From: Pedobacter roseus
GTDB lineage: Bacteria > Bacteroidota > Bacteroidia > Sphingobacteriales > Sphingobacteriaceae
DNA: 64,000 bases
Reading direction: 5' to 3'
Assembly (NCBI RefSeq): GCF_014395225.1
Contig: NZ_CP060723.1
Coordinates: 744,001 to 808,000 of the forward strand
How positions within the stretch are numbered: the first letter of the stretch is position 1; each line of letters opens with the position of its first letter. The position numbers were made by a program, and so were the translations under genes. Positions 50,753-61,000 of this stretch are shown here, one piece after another. The notes beneath the pieces are model-generated. The model was not told the DNA's origin. It worked only from the letters and a program-made list of their open reading frames with translations, and did no database searches.

Positions 50753-52873
50753 ATGTCAATCGATACGAAAAGTTATAAGCACGTAAGCTATCTATGGGAT
50801 GAAGAGGAAGCCGCAAAACTGGCTGGTGATGAAGTAGCCCTCTTAATTTATCGCTCTAATTTATTGGGTGCAGATTTACGCTTAACCAATTATGGAGGTG
50901 GCAATACCTCGTGCAAAGTATTGGAAAAAGATCCGCTTACCGGTTTGGAAACCGAAGTAATGTGGGTAAAAGGTTCGGGTGGCGATTTAGGCACCTTAAA
51001 GAAAAGTGGACTTGCTGCATTATATGTTGACCGTTTACGTAGTCTGAAAAATATTTACCGTGGAGTAGAGCATGAAGATGAAATGGTTGAACTCTTTAAC
51101 CACTGCATTTTCGATTTAAGCTCTAAAGCACCATCAATTGATACGCCTTTACATGGTTTCCTGCCATTTGCGCATATCGATCACCTGCACCCTGATGCGG
51201 CGATTGCCATTGCTGCGGCTAAAGACGGTAAAAAAATTACCGAAGAGTTATTCGGAGGTACAATCGGCTGGGTGGAATGGAAAAAACCAGGTTTCGAACT
51301 TGGACTTCAGTTAAAACAGTGTTTAGATGAAAATCCGGGCATCCGTGGCATTATGCTGGGTTCGCATGGTTTGTTTACCTGGGGCGATACCGCTTACGAA
51401 AGTTACCTGAACACTTTAGAAGTAATCGAAATCTGTTCTGATTACCTGAACCAGAATTATGGTAAAAAAGGTCCGGTTTTTGGCGGACAGAAAATAGAAA
51501 GTGCAGCTGCAGATCAGCGTAAAAAACAAGCCGCTGCAATAGCACCTGTTTTACGTGGTTTATGTTCTTCTAAACAACACATGATCGGTCATTTTACCGA
51601 TGATAGCCGTGTATTGGAATTTATCAATTCTAACGATCTCGATCGCCTTGCGCCAATGGGAACGAGCTGTCCTGATCACTTTTTAAGAACTAAAATCAGT
51701 CCGCTGGTTTTAACACTAGAAAGTAATGCCGATTTATCAGATGTTAAAGCGCTAAAAGAAACTTTAGCACCAGCCTTTGAAGATTATAGGGCAATGTACA
51801 CCGCTTATTACGAAGCTTGTAAACATCCAAATAGTCCGGCTATCCGTGATACCAACCCAGTGGTGATTTTGTATCCTGGTATCGGTATGTTTACTTTCTC
51901 TAAAGATAAGCAAACGGCAAGGGTTGCAGCAGAATTCTACATCAATGCCATTAATGTAATGAAAGGCGCTGAAGCGGTTTCTGAATATACTTCATTACCT
52001 CACCAGGAAGCGTTTAACATCGAATATTGGTTATTGGAAGAAGCGAAATTACAACGTATGCCTAAACCAAAACCATTAACTGGTAAAATTGCCCTGATTA
52101 CAGGCAGCGCCGGTGGTATCGGTAAAGCAATTGCCAAAAAGTTTGTTGCCGAAGGCGGTGTGGTGATTTTAAACGACATGAACGCCGAGCGTTTGGAAGA
52201 AGCAGGCAAAGAATTTGCAGGTCAGTTTGGTAAAGATTCTTACAGTACCGCTATTTTGAATGTAACCAGCGAAGCAGATATTAAAGCCGCTTTCGATTCG
52301 GCTGCCCTGGCTTTTGGCGGGGTAGATATCGTGGTAAACAATGCAGGTTTATCAATCTCTAAAACCATTGCCGATCATACCGAAAAGGATTGGGATTTAT
52401 TATATGATGTTTTGGTAAAAGGTCAGTTTTTTATTACCCAGGCTGCAACAAATACGATGCAAAAGCAGGATATTGGTGGCGATATCATTAATATTGTAAG
52501 TAAGAATGCCCTGGTAAGCGGACCAAATAATGCTGGTTATGGCAGTGCAAAAGCGGCTCAGTTACATTTAAGCAGATTAAACGCTGCCGAACTGGGTGCC
52601 GATAATATCCGTGTAAACGTAGTTAATCCAGATGCGGTAATCAGCGATAGCAATATCTGGGCAGGCGGATGGGCCGAAGGCCGTGCAAAAGCTTACGGCG
52701 TTACTGTTGCAGAGTTACCGGCTTATTACGCAAAACGTACTTTGTTGAACCAGATCATATTACCAGATGATATTGCCAATGCCTGTTTCGCCTTTGTGGG
52801 TGGCTTGTTGCACAAATCAACCGGAAATGTTTTAAATGTTGACGGCGGAGTAGCCATGGCATTTGTAAGATAA
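50753..52873 (+). CDS. rhaEW: Bifunctional rhamnulose-1-phosphate aldolase / short-chain dehydrogenase
   Basis: 706 residues with two domains. Residues about 30-430 are a class II aldolase (LTNYGGGNTSCKV, PLHGFLPFAHIDHLHPDAAI, GSHGLFTWGDTAYES, with zinc-binding His in HIDHLH). From about 444 an SDR domain begins (GKIALITGSAGGIGKAIAKK) with NNAGLS and the catalytic Tyr-x3-Lys near 596 (AGYGSAKAAQ). The fusion is known from other rhamnose pathways: the aldolase splits L-rhamnulose-1-phosphate to dihydroxyacetone phosphate and L-lactaldehyde, and the SDR domain is thought to oxidise L-lactaldehyde. Upstream is rhaT; 428 bp of palindromic repeats separate it from rhaI. Confidence 0.94.
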   Translation: MSIDTKSYKHVSYLWDEEEAAKLAGDEVALLIYRSNLLGADLRLTNYGGGNTSCKVLEKDPLTGLETEVMWVKGSGGDLGTLKKSGLAALYVDRLRSLKNIYRGVEHEDEMVELFNHCIFDLSSKAPSIDTPLHGFLPFAHIDHLHPDAAIAIAAAKDGKKITEELFGGTIGWVEWKKPGFELGLQLKQCLDENPGIRGIMLGSHGLFTWGDTAYESYLNTLEVIEICSDYLNQNYGKKGPVFGGQKIESAAADQRKKQAAAIAPVLRGLCSSKQHMIGHFTDDSRVLEFINSNDLDRLAPMGTSCPDHFLRTKISPLVLTLESNADLSDVKALKETLAPAFEDYRAMYTAYYEACKHPNSPAIRDTNPVVILYPGIGMFTFSKDKQTARVAAEFYINAINVMKGAEAVSEYTSLPHQEAFNIEYWLLEEAKLQRMPKPKPLTGKIALITGSAGGIGKAIAKKFVAEGGVVILNDMNAERLEEAGKEFAGQFGKDSYSTAILNVTSEADIKAAFDSAALAFGGVDIVVNNAGLSISKTIADHTEKDWDLLYDVLVKGQFFITQAATNTMQKQDIGGDIINIVSKNALVSGPNNAGYGSAKAAQLHLSRLNAAELGADNIRVNVVNPDAVISDSNIWAGGWAEGRAKAYGVTVAELPAYYAKRTLLNQIILPDDIANACFAFVGGLLHKSTGNVLNVDGGVAMAFVR

Positions 52874-53301
52874 CACAAATCCTCGGTCTGTGTCTTCACA
52901 GACTGAAACAGATAATTAAATTAGTGGTCAGTGGGGACACAGGCCATGGCGATAAGAGTAAAACGGATTAAATAATATTAACCACAGATAAAAAGGATGC
53001 ACATAGATATAAAAATCTGTGTTTATCTGTGTAAATCCGTGGCTAAAAAAAATAGATTAGTGGTCTGTGGGGACACAGACCACGGTATCAGGATTAAATA
53101 ATATTAACCACAGATAAAAAGGATGAACACAGATACAAAATCCGTGTTTATCTGTGTAAATCCGTTGCAAAAAAACATTGGTCTGTGCTACACAGACCAT
53201 GGCAAACAGAATTTTAAATTCAGTTTTAGTAAGTTGTTTAACCGGTCTGTGCCTTGCACAGACCGAAAATGACTTTTAAAATAATAAAACCAAATATCCT
53301 C
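52874..53301. other. 428-bp intercistronic space
   Basis: Holds no gene; it is filled by the palindromic repeats. It separates two genes of one pathway that would be expected to lie close together. Confidence 0.65.
52880..53272. repeat. Palindrome-rich repeat block inside the rhamnose operon
   Basis: At least five copies of the palindrome GGTCTGTG-N-CACAGACC (near 52885, 52926, 53061, 53180 and 53243), and a longer unit with GGATTAAATAATATTAACCAC near 52965 and 53091 and two copies of the CACAGAT...ATCTGTG pair. This fills the gap between the aldolase fusion gene and the isomerase gene. Confidence 0.8.
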
Positions 53302-54582
53302 ATGAATATCGAGCAGAACCAAATAGAAAAACATAACGACTCCCTTTTAACTTCACATCAACGCAAACTTGCTTTTTTAAAAGAAGATTGGTCACACGTT
53401 GATCTGGAAAGCGTAATCAAGAAACTGGTCGATTTTCAGATTGCTATTCCAAGCTGGGCATTGGGCACTGGCGGTACACGTTTTGGCCGTTTTGCCATTA
53501 CCGGTGGTGAGCCACGTACCATTGAAGAAAAAATTGAAGATGTAGGTTTATTGCATGCCCTTAATGGTGCAAGTGGTGCCATTTCGCTGCACATTCCATG
53601 GGACATCCCTCAAAATGCAGAAGCTTTAAAAACTTTAGCCTCCAGCTATGGTTTAAAGTTCGATGCCATGAACTCCAATACCTTTCAGGATCAGAAAGGA
53701 TCAGCGCATAGCTATAAATTCGGTTCATTGCAGAATGTAAATAAAGACATCCGCAAACAAGCCATTGAGCATAACATCGAAGTAATTAAACACGGTATTG
53801 CATTGGGATCGGATGCTTTAACGGTATGGCTTGCCGATGGTTCTTGTTTCCCAGGTCAGCTTAATTTCCGTAAAGCTTTCGAAAATACTTTACAGAGTTT
53901 GCAGGAAATTTATTCAGCCTTGCCTGAAAACTGGAAAATATTTGTGGAGTACAAAGCCTTCGAACCTAATTTTTATTCAACTACGGTTGGCGATTGGGGA
54001 CAATCGTTATTGTACGCGAGCAAATTGGGTAAAAAAGCTTATACTTTAGTTGATTTAGGTCACCACTTACCAAATGCAAACATTGAGCAGATTGTAGCTT
54101 TATTGCTAATGGAAGGAAAATTAGGTGGTTTCCACTTCAACGATTCTAAATATGGCGATGATGATTTAACTGCAGGAAGCATCAAGCCTTACCAGTTGTT
54201 CCTGATCTTTAACGAGCTGGTAGAAGGAATGGATGCAAAAGGCATGAACCACGCAAAAGATTTAGGCTGGATGATCGACGCTTCACACAATGTGAAAGAT
54301 CCTTTAGAGGATTTATTACAATCCGTTGAAGCGATAATGATTGCTTATGCACAAGCTTTATTAGTGGATAGAAAAGCCTTGAACGAAGCACAAGACAATA
54401 ATGATGTAGCCAAAGCACAGGAGATTTTACAACATACTTTCCGTAGCGATTTAAGGGCTTTAGTAGCTGAGGCCAGGTTAAGAGCAGGTGCTGCTTTATC
54501 ACCGATCGCTTTATACCGCGGTTTAGAAGTAAGAAATAATTTAGTTAATCACCGCGGAAATACTGTTGCCACAGGTTTATAA
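53302..54582 (+). CDS. rhaI: L-rhamnose isomerase
   Basis: 426 residues from the ATG at 53302 (MNIEQNQIEKHNDSLLTSHQ), preferred over the ATG at 53254 because codons 1-16 of the longer frame lie in the palindromic repeat. A TIM-barrel sugar isomerase of the L-rhamnose isomerase (RhaI) type: FQIAIPSWALGTGGTRFGRF, ALGSDALTVWLADGSCFPGQ, WKIFVEYKAFEPNFYSTTVG, YTLVDLGHHLPNANIEQIVA and GGFHFNDSKYGDDDLTAGSI carry the metal- and substrate-binding residues. It converts L-rhamnose to L-rhamnulose in the cytoplasm; the kinase gene follows after 13 bp. Confidence 0.94.
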   Translation: MNIEQNQIEKHNDSLLTSHQRKLAFLKEDWSHVDLESVIKKLVDFQIAIPSWALGTGGTRFGRFAITGGEPRTIEEKIEDVGLLHALNGASGAISLHIPWDIPQNAEALKTLASSYGLKFDAMNSNTFQDQKGSAHSYKFGSLQNVNKDIRKQAIEHNIEVIKHGIALGSDALTVWLADGSCFPGQLNFRKAFENTLQSLQEIYSALPENWKIFVEYKAFEPNFYSTTVGDWGQSLLYASKLGKKAYTLVDLGHHLPNANIEQIVALLLMEGKLGGFHFNDSKYGDDDLTAGSIKPYQLFLIFNELVEGMDAKGMNHAKDLGWMIDASHNVKDPLEDLLQSVEAIMIAYAQALLVDRKALNEAQDNNDVAKAQEILQHTFRSDLRALVAEARLRAGAALSPIALYRGLEVRNNLVNHRGNTVATGL

Positions 54583-54595
54583 ATAGGAGAATAAA

Positions 54596-55981
54596 ATGCC
54601 AAAACCTGTTATTGCCATATTTGATGTTGGGAAAACGAATAAAAAACTCTTTCTGATAGATGAAAACTACCAGATTGTTTACGAACGTTCTGCGCGTTTT
54701 GTAGAAACGGTTGATGAAGATGGCGAGCCTTGCGAAAACCTCGAAAGCCTGCGTTCTTCAGTTTACGATTCCCTGCATCAGGTTTTGCAGTTAAAAGAAT
54801 TTGATGTTAAAGCCATTAATTTTTCTACTTATGGTGCCAGCTTTGTGTACCTGGATGAAAATGGGGAGCCTTTAACACCACTTTATAATTATTTAAAAGA
54901 ATATCCGGAGGAGCTTAAAAAAGCTTTTTATGCGAAATACGGAGGTGAGGAGAAGATTTCATTGGAAACGGCCTCACCAATTTTGGGCAGTTTAAATTCG
55001 GGCATGCAACTCTACCGCCTGAAAAATGAAAAACCCGAAATATTCCAAAAGGTAAAATGGGCCTTACATTTGCCACAATATTTAAGCTATTTAATCTCAG
55101 GTAAAGCAGTGGCCGATATTACCAGTATTGGCTGTCATACCCAGCTTTGGGATTTCAATAAAAACAAATACCACGATTGGGTTTTGGCAGAAAAAATAGG
55201 GGAGAAATTTGGTGAGTTTACCCCGGCAGATTCAAGCTTAACCACCAATTTTGAAGGGAACACGTTAAACGTAGGTGTTGGACTGCACGATAGTTCTGCG
55301 GCACTAATCCCTTACCTGGCGAACTTTAATACCCCATTTGTGCTTATTTCTACCGGTACCTGGTGCATCAGTTTAAACCCATTTAACCAGCAGCCCTTAA
55401 CTGCCGAAGAGCTTAAACAGGATTGTTTGTGTTACATGCATTATAAAGGCAAGGCTGTTAAGGCTTCACGCATTTTTGCAGGTTACGAGCATGAAGTACA
55501 GCTTAAACGAATCGCCGAACATTTCGATCGCGCAGCTTACCTGTTTAAACACCTGAAGTTTAATCCATCAATGATTTTGAAACTGGCGAATAAAATCCCC
55601 GAAAATCAACAGGAACAGCAGGGTTTTTCTGCAAGTTCGGCTTTTCCGGACCGCGACCTGAATATCTTTCAAACTGCTGAAGAAGCCTATCACCAATTGA
55701 TCTTCGACCTGATCAAGCAGCAGATTTATTCATTAAAATTGATTTTAAATGCTGGTGTGAGACGAATTTTTGTGGACGGTGGTTTTGGTAAAAATGCCAT
55801 TTATATGCATCTGCTGGCTACTTCAATTCCCGATATTGAGGTTTATGCGTCATCTGTTTCGCAGGCTACAGCCATTGGTACCGCACTGGCCATAAATGAT
55901 GCCTGGAATGAAAATCCGGCGCCAACGGACATGATCCAGTTAAAATATTATTCTGCCATTCAGCGTAGCTTAGATTTTTAG
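54596..55981 (+). CDS. rhaB: Rhamnulokinase (FGGY-family carbohydrate kinase)
   Basis: 461 residues of the FGGY/actin fold: FDVGKTNKKLFLIDENYQIV at the N-terminus (nucleotide-binding strand), NFSTYGASFVYLDENGE, LSYLISGKAVADITSIGCHT, GLHDSSAALIPYL, STGTWCISL and the second nucleotide site DGGFGKNAIYMHLLATSIPD. It makes L-rhamnulose-1-phosphate for the aldolase domain of the gene at 50753. 13 bp after rhaI, 42 bp before the regulator gene. Confidence 0.93.
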   Translation: MPKPVIAIFDVGKTNKKLFLIDENYQIVYERSARFVETVDEDGEPCENLESLRSSVYDSLHQVLQLKEFDVKAINFSTYGASFVYLDENGEPLTPLYNYLKEYPEELKKAFYAKYGGEEKISLETASPILGSLNSGMQLYRLKNEKPEIFQKVKWALHLPQYLSYLISGKAVADITSIGCHTQLWDFNKNKYHDWVLAEKIGEKFGEFTPADSSLTTNFEGNTLNVGVGLHDSSAALIPYLANFNTPFVLISTGTWCISLNPFNQQPLTAEELKQDCLCYMHYKGKAVKASRIFAGYEHEVQLKRIAEHFDRAAYLFKHLKFNPSMILKLANKIPENQQEQQGFSASSAFPDRDLNIFQTAEEAYHQLIFDLIKQQIYSLKLILNAGVRRIFVDGGFGKNAIYMHLLATSIPDIEVYASSVSQATAIGTALAINDAWNENPAPTDMIQLKYYSAIQRSLDF

Positions 55982-56023
55982 GAATTTACCTATATTCGAA
56001 TTCTCCATACCAATGTAACCGTT

Positions 56024-57055
56024 TTGAAACCAGAAGATTTAATCCCCTACATAAAAGTTGATGAGTATTCATCAACGCCAAAATACAAGCAGTTAACCAA
56101 TGCAATTTTGGCCGCTATTGAAAGTGGTAAACTTCTTAAAAATAGTTTGTTGCCATCCATAAACGAGTTGAGTTTCAGTTTGGAAATGTCGAGGGATACC
56201 GCCGAAAAAGGTTACCGTAACCTTCGGAAACTGGGGGTGGTTGATTCTGTACCTGGTAAGGGTTATTTTATCGTAAATACCGATTTTTCGAGAAAATTAA
56301 AGGTCTGTTTGCTTTTTAATAAGCTCAGTACACACAAAAAAATCATTTACGATTCCTTTACCAAAACCATCGGCGAACGTGCGGCGATAGATTTTTATAT
56401 CTACAACAATGATTTTGCGCTGTTCAAGAAGATGATAGTGGCCAAACGTGATGATTATTCGCACTTTGTGATCATTCCACACTTTTTAGAAGGGGGCGAA
56501 AATGCCCACGAAATTATCAATACCATTCCAAAAGAGAAACTGGTGATCCTTGATAAATTGCTGCCCGGGATTACAGGAGATTATGCTGCGGCGTATGAAA
56601 ATTTCGCACAGGACATTTATGCGGCCCTGGAACAGGCTTTAGACCGGCTTTCTCATTACCGTACCCTAAAAATTATCTTTCCAAAAAATAGTTATTTCCC
56701 ACACGAGATATTAACGGGTTTTTACAGGTTTTGCCAGCAGTATGCTTTCGACCATAAAGTGATCCACAATATCAAAGATGAAGAAATTAGTCCTGGTGAA
56801 GTGTATATTAACCTGATGGAAGACGATCTGGTGATGCTGATTGAACGTTTAATTGCTCAAAAACTTAAAATTGGTGTAGATGTTGGCGTAATATCTTATA
56901 ATGAAACCCCGTTGAAAAGAATTATTTTAGATGGAATAACGACTATTTCTACTGATTTTAGCAAACTAGGTGCACAGGCAGCGGAGTTTGTTCTCAATGG
57001 AAAAACCGAAAAAATCGAAGTTCCTTTCTATTTGAACTTGCGTAAATCGTTGTAA
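56024..57055 (+). CDS. rhaR: GntR-family regulator, probable rhamnose operon repressor
   Basis: 343 residues from the TTG at 56024 (TTGAAACCAGAAG). The N-terminal winged helix is GntR-type (YKQLTNAILAAIESGKLLKN, SINELSFSLEMSRDTAEKGY, VDSVPGKGYFIV). The effector part is LacI/periplasmic-binding-like (LKVCLLFNKLSTHKKIIYDS, HFVIIPHFLEGGENAHEIIN). In known Bacteroidota rhamnose clusters GntR-type regulators with sugar-binding domains occur; the effector here would be L-rhamnose or an intermediate. Last gene of the operon, followed by a palindromic element with T run. Confidence 0.85.
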   Translation: MKPEDLIPYIKVDEYSSTPKYKQLTNAILAAIESGKLLKNSLLPSINELSFSLEMSRDTAEKGYRNLRKLGVVDSVPGKGYFIVNTDFSRKLKVCLLFNKLSTHKKIIYDSFTKTIGERAAIDFYIYNNDFALFKKMIVAKRDDYSHFVIIPHFLEGGENAHEIINTIPKEKLVILDKLLPGITGDYAAAYENFAQDIYAALEQALDRLSHYRTLKIIFPKNSYFPHEILTGFYRFCQQYAFDHKVIHNIKDEEISPGEVYINLMEDDLVMLIERLIAQKLKIGVDVGVISYNETPLKRIILDGITTISTDFSKLGAQAAEFVLNGKTEKIEVPFYLNLRKSL

Positions 57056-57068
57056 CAAAAACCAAATT

Positions 57069-57163
57069 CGTCATTGCGAGAAGGCTTTTTCAGCCGACGA
57101 AGCAATCTTACAACGATCGTGACCAGCGTGCGCTTTAAGATTGCTTCGGGCCTCGCAATGACG
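57069..57163. repeat. REP-like element with long nested stems, acting as terminator
   Basis: Outer arms CGTCATTGCGAG (57069-57080) and CTCGCAATGACG (57152-57163) pair perfectly; nested arms GAAGCAATCTTA and TAAGATTGCTTC pair as well. A T run follows, so it may terminate the rhamnose operon. Confidence 0.85.
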
Positions 57164-57291
57164 ACTTTTTTATTGTAATTTGTTAATAGCAGCGTGGTGC
57201 AATGTAGTAGCGAATCTATAAAGTCTATAGTTAGCTTGATTCTTTTTATTTGAATCTTCCTAAATCACTATAACTTATTTTAACCAAAACA

Positions 57292-57322
57292 TTGGAGTTT
57301 GTTATCTAATTAGCTAACTTTG
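57292..57322 (+). promoter_or_regulatory. Promoter of the HigBA-type operon
   Basis: TTG at 57292-57294 and TAACTTTG (TAnnTTTG) at 57315-57322 with 20 bp between. The palindromic operator overlaps the -7 element. Confidence 0.7.
57301..57318. promoter_or_regulatory. Palindromic operator of the HigBA-type operon
   Basis: GTTATCTAATTAGCTAAC is an 18-bp palindrome with one mismatched pair. It covers the spacer and the first half of the -7 element, as expected of an antitoxin-binding site that represses its own operon. Confidence 0.65.
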
Positions 57323-57390
57323 TATTGGCTTAAATTTGGTTAATTAACGAAGAATTTATCAGGGACATTTTCTACTTTGAAGAGTATTAT

Positions 57391-57696
57391 TTGGATTTTT
57401 ACGAAAAGCTTAAGCCTAACGTAAAGAAAAAATTCAATTGGACATTACAACTAATCGCTACGCTTGAAAAAATCCCTGAAAAATATTTTAAGCACATTAC
57501 AGGATCTACAGGGCTTTTTGAGATTAGGGTTGAAGTTGGTTCTGATATTTTCAGGGTGTTTAGTTTTTTCGATAAAGGTCAACTGATCATCCTGGTAAAT
57601 GGATTTCAGAAGAAAAGCCAAAAAACTCCAAAAAATGAAATCGAATTAGCGGAGAAACTTAAAAAGAAATATTTCGATGGAAAAGAAAAAGAATAA
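57391..57696 (+). CDS. higB: HigB/RelE-type toxin (Gp49-like), start uncertain
   Basis: 101 residues counted from the TTG at 57391; the protein family normally starts 11 codons earlier with M-R-(D/E)-I-(F/Y)-F. That reading is present and in frame (ATC at 57358, then AGG GAC ATT TTC TAC TTT), but the expected ATG is ATC. The core shows the Gp49-like HigB pattern: VKKKFNWTLQLIATLEKIPE, HITGSTGLFEIRVEVGSDIF and ILVNGFQKKSQKTPKNEIEL. Such toxins cut mRNA on the ribosome. The toxin gene comes first, as in higBA, and overlaps the antitoxin gene by 20 bp. Confidence 0.85.
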   Translation: MDFYEKLKPNVKKKFNWTLQLIATLEKIPEKYFKHITGSTGLFEIRVEVGSDIFRVFSFFDKGQLIILVNGFQKKSQKTPKNEIELAEKLKKKYFDGKEKE

Positions 57697-57982
57697 ATTG
57701 ACATCATTTGCCGTTCATTTGGATACCGAATACGGTAAGCGAGGTACAGAAAGTAGAGAAAATTACGAACAGGAATTTGAGAGTTTTAAACTCGGTGCAA
57801 TGCTACAAGAACTCCGGAAAGAAAAAGGCATGACACAAGAGCAACTTGCCGAAAAATGCGGTACTACAAAAACCTACATTTCTAGAATTGAGAATAATGC
57901 AAGCGATATTAGACTTTCAACTTTAATGAGGATTATTAAAGTTGGGTTAGGTGGCCACTTAAACCTAAACGTGAGTTTATAA
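57677..57982 (+). CDS. higA: HigA-type antitoxin (XRE family)
   Basis: 101 residues. An N-terminal extension (SFAVHLDTEYGKRGTESREN) precedes an XRE helix-turn-helix: FKLGAMLQELRKEKGMTQEQ, LAEKCGTTKTYISRIENNAS, DIRLSTLMRIIKVGLGG. It neutralises the toxin encoded just upstream and should repress the operon through the palindrome at 57301-57318. Overlaps the toxin gene by 20 bp. Confidence 0.9.
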   Translation: MEKKKNKLTSFAVHLDTEYGKRGTESRENYEQEFESFKLGAMLQELRKEKGMTQEQLAEKCGTTKTYISRIENNASDIRLSTLMRIIKVGLGGHLNLNVSL

Positions 57983-58007
57983 AACGAAATACCCTATTTT
58001 AGTTTAA

Positions 58008-61000
58008 ATGAGTGAACAGGTAACAGCGCAGCAGCTTTCAGAACAACATCCTTACGATTATATTTTAAAGGATTTTAACCTGAAAGATCTGAGTCAGGTT
58101 GTTATTCTTAAACATTTAAGCGGATTGATTCATACCGATGTTAAAGGCTTTTACCAGCTTTTTCCGGAGCAGATAGAGATTGATTATGCCGCTTTTAGCG
58201 ATGAAGCATCTGGATTAGCCTTTCCAATTGTTCAGCTGCAGCAAAATGATAATTCGGTAAAACTTTCTTGTCGTTGTGCTGCGCCAAAAAATAAACTCTG
58301 CGAACATCAGGCTCGGGTTTTGTACAATATTCTTCAACGTCAGGAATTACTGATTTTCTTTGATGCTAATCTCCGCAGGCAAAAGCTGGCCAAAATTGCG
58401 GTCGATTACGGATTGGAAAAGGAAAATGATTTCGATCTTTTGTTCAACCTCCGGTACGAAAACGGTCAGTTAGATATTCGCCCAAAAATGGATGCCCTGC
58501 AACCATTTAATAAAGAAGCCCAGCAAAATTTACAGGAACTTTTATTGCCGCCAGCAAATGCTAAAGTAAAACTGCAGTCCAAAAGTGACAAGGCTAAAAT
58601 GATTCTGGTATTGGGCCAACACCGCTATTACAACAATTTAGTGGTAGAATTATTCGAAGCTGAAACCACTAAAAGCGGCAAGGTTAAAAATCCCATTAAA
58701 AGCGTTAATCCAAATGACCTGCTTTTTAAAACCGACGATCATGATCTGGTGAAATTTTATAGTGGCATTACCACTTTTCAGCAGAATTACAATGCCGATC
58801 AGAATGATGCGGAGATAGAGGCTCTAAGGGCAATTGTAAAAAATCCTCAGCGAATCTCATTTTACCTGCAGGATAGTAAACAGTCATCCGCAATTCAGGC
58901 CTCAACCATTACGGCGGTTAATGTGCATTTACTGGAGGTAGATTTACGGCTTTCAGTAAACCAGCGTGATGATTATTATGAAATCACCGGTCGGTTGATT
59001 ATTGAAGGCAAATCTTACGAGCTGGATAACCTGGTATTGGTACATCAATATTTTGTTAAACTAAAAGATCAGCTTTATTTGATCGGTAGACTAGATTTTC
59101 TACGTGTAATTGGTTTTTTTCAAAAGCAGAGTAACCGCTTAATCCTGCACAAAACAAAGTATCCGGAGTTTCAAAAAACAATTCTGGTTCCTTTAGAAGG
59201 CAGCATTCATGTCGATTATTCATATTTAAAACCGGCTACCAAAAGTCAGATTGAAGAAAAAGGTTTCGATCTCGAAAATGAGCAACTGATCTACCTTTCA
59301 GAATCTGAAGATTATATCCTCCTTACACCCGTAATGCGTTATGGGAACTTGGAGATACCTGTGTTGTCTAAAAAACAGATCCAGGCGAAGGATAAACTGG
59401 GAAATATTTTTAAACTTGCCCGTGATGAGCAGGCCGAACTTCAGTTTATTTCGAATGTAATCAGGTCGCATCCCTACTTTTATGAGCAGATGGAAAATGA
59501 TTTCCTGTTTGAGCAAAATAGTTATGATTCATTTTATCTTCATCGAAAACGGTTTTTGGAAGCAGCCTGGTTTCTCGAAGCTTTTGAAGTTTGGCGGAAT
59601 AAAGGCATTCATATTTTAGGCTTCAATCAGCTTAAAAATAATAAACTGAGCGAATTTCAGGCTAAAATCAATATCGAGGTATTGAGTGGAACTGATTGGT
59701 TTGAGACCAAAGTAAAAGTGAAATTCGGCAAACAACAGGTTGCACTGAAACTCCTGCATAAATCAATCAGGAACAAAAGCAAGTTCGTTACGCTTGACGA
59801 CGGTACACAAGGGATACTGCCAGATGAGTGGATCGAAAAATTTGCGGCTTATTTTAGCGCAGGAGAACTTACCGAAGAAGCCATTATTACCCCAAAAATT
59901 AAATTTGCTTCCATAAACGAACTTTATGAAGATGCTTTGCTGGATGGGGAAGTAAAGAATGAATTGAAGCTGTACAAGCAAAAATTTGAAGGCACTGATT
60001 CAATTCAGGAGGTGGAAGTACCAAAAGGTTTAACCGCAACTTTGCGCCACTACCAGAAAGACGGTTTAAACTGGCTTAACTTTCTGGATGATTTTAATTT
60101 TGGCGCCTGCCTGGCCGATGATATGGGATTGGGTAAAACCATACAGATTTTGGCTTTCATTTTATCGCAGCGTGAAAAAGTAGAGCACAATACCAACCTC
60201 GTGGTGGTTCCGGCTTCATTAATCTTTAACTGGAAAGCAGAAGTAGAGAAATTTGCTCCCTCCATAAAGGTGAAAACCATTTATGCTGGCGAACGCACCA
60301 AAACCACTGATACTTTTGATGATTATGAAATCATTTTAACCTCTTACGGCACATTGTTGTCGGATATTCGCTTTTTAAAAGATTACCGCTTTAATTATAT
60401 CTTTTTAGATGAATCGCAGTTGATCAAGAATCCAGATTCGCAGCGATATAAGGCCGTTCGCATGTTGCAATCGCGGAATAAAGTGGTGATGACGGGTACA
60501 CCGATCGAAAACAATACTTTCGATCTGTATGGACAGCTGTCTTTTGCTTGTCCGGGGCTCTTCGGCAGTAAACAACAGTTTGCTGATTTATATTCTACCC
60601 CAATCGATCAGTTTAAGGATAGCCGGAGGGCTGAAGAATTGCAGAAAAAAATCAGGCCGTTTATTCTCCGCAGGAATAAAGAACAGGTGGCTAAAGAACT
60701 TCCTGATAAAACTGAAATTGTATTGTACTGTGAAATGGGAGAGGAGCAACGCGAGGTTTACGAAGCCAATAAAAAGGAAATCCAGGATTTTATTTTAGGT
60801 AAACAGGAAGATGACCTGCCTAAAAGCTCAATGCATGTACTCAAAAGCATCACCACCTTAAGGCAGATCTGTAATTCAGCCGCCTTATTGGCCGATGGAA
60901 AATCTTATTTACAAGCTTCCTCAAAAATTGATGTGCTGATGGAACAGATTGAAAGTAAGGCCGGTAATCATAAAATACTGGTTTTTTCTCAATTTGTGAC

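Larger units (their letters stand above)
57056..57390. other. 335-bp region with a REP-like element and the higBA promoter
   Basis: Holds the long palindrome at 57069-57163 and, at 57292-57322, the toxin-antitoxin promoter with operator. No gene. Confidence 0.7.
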
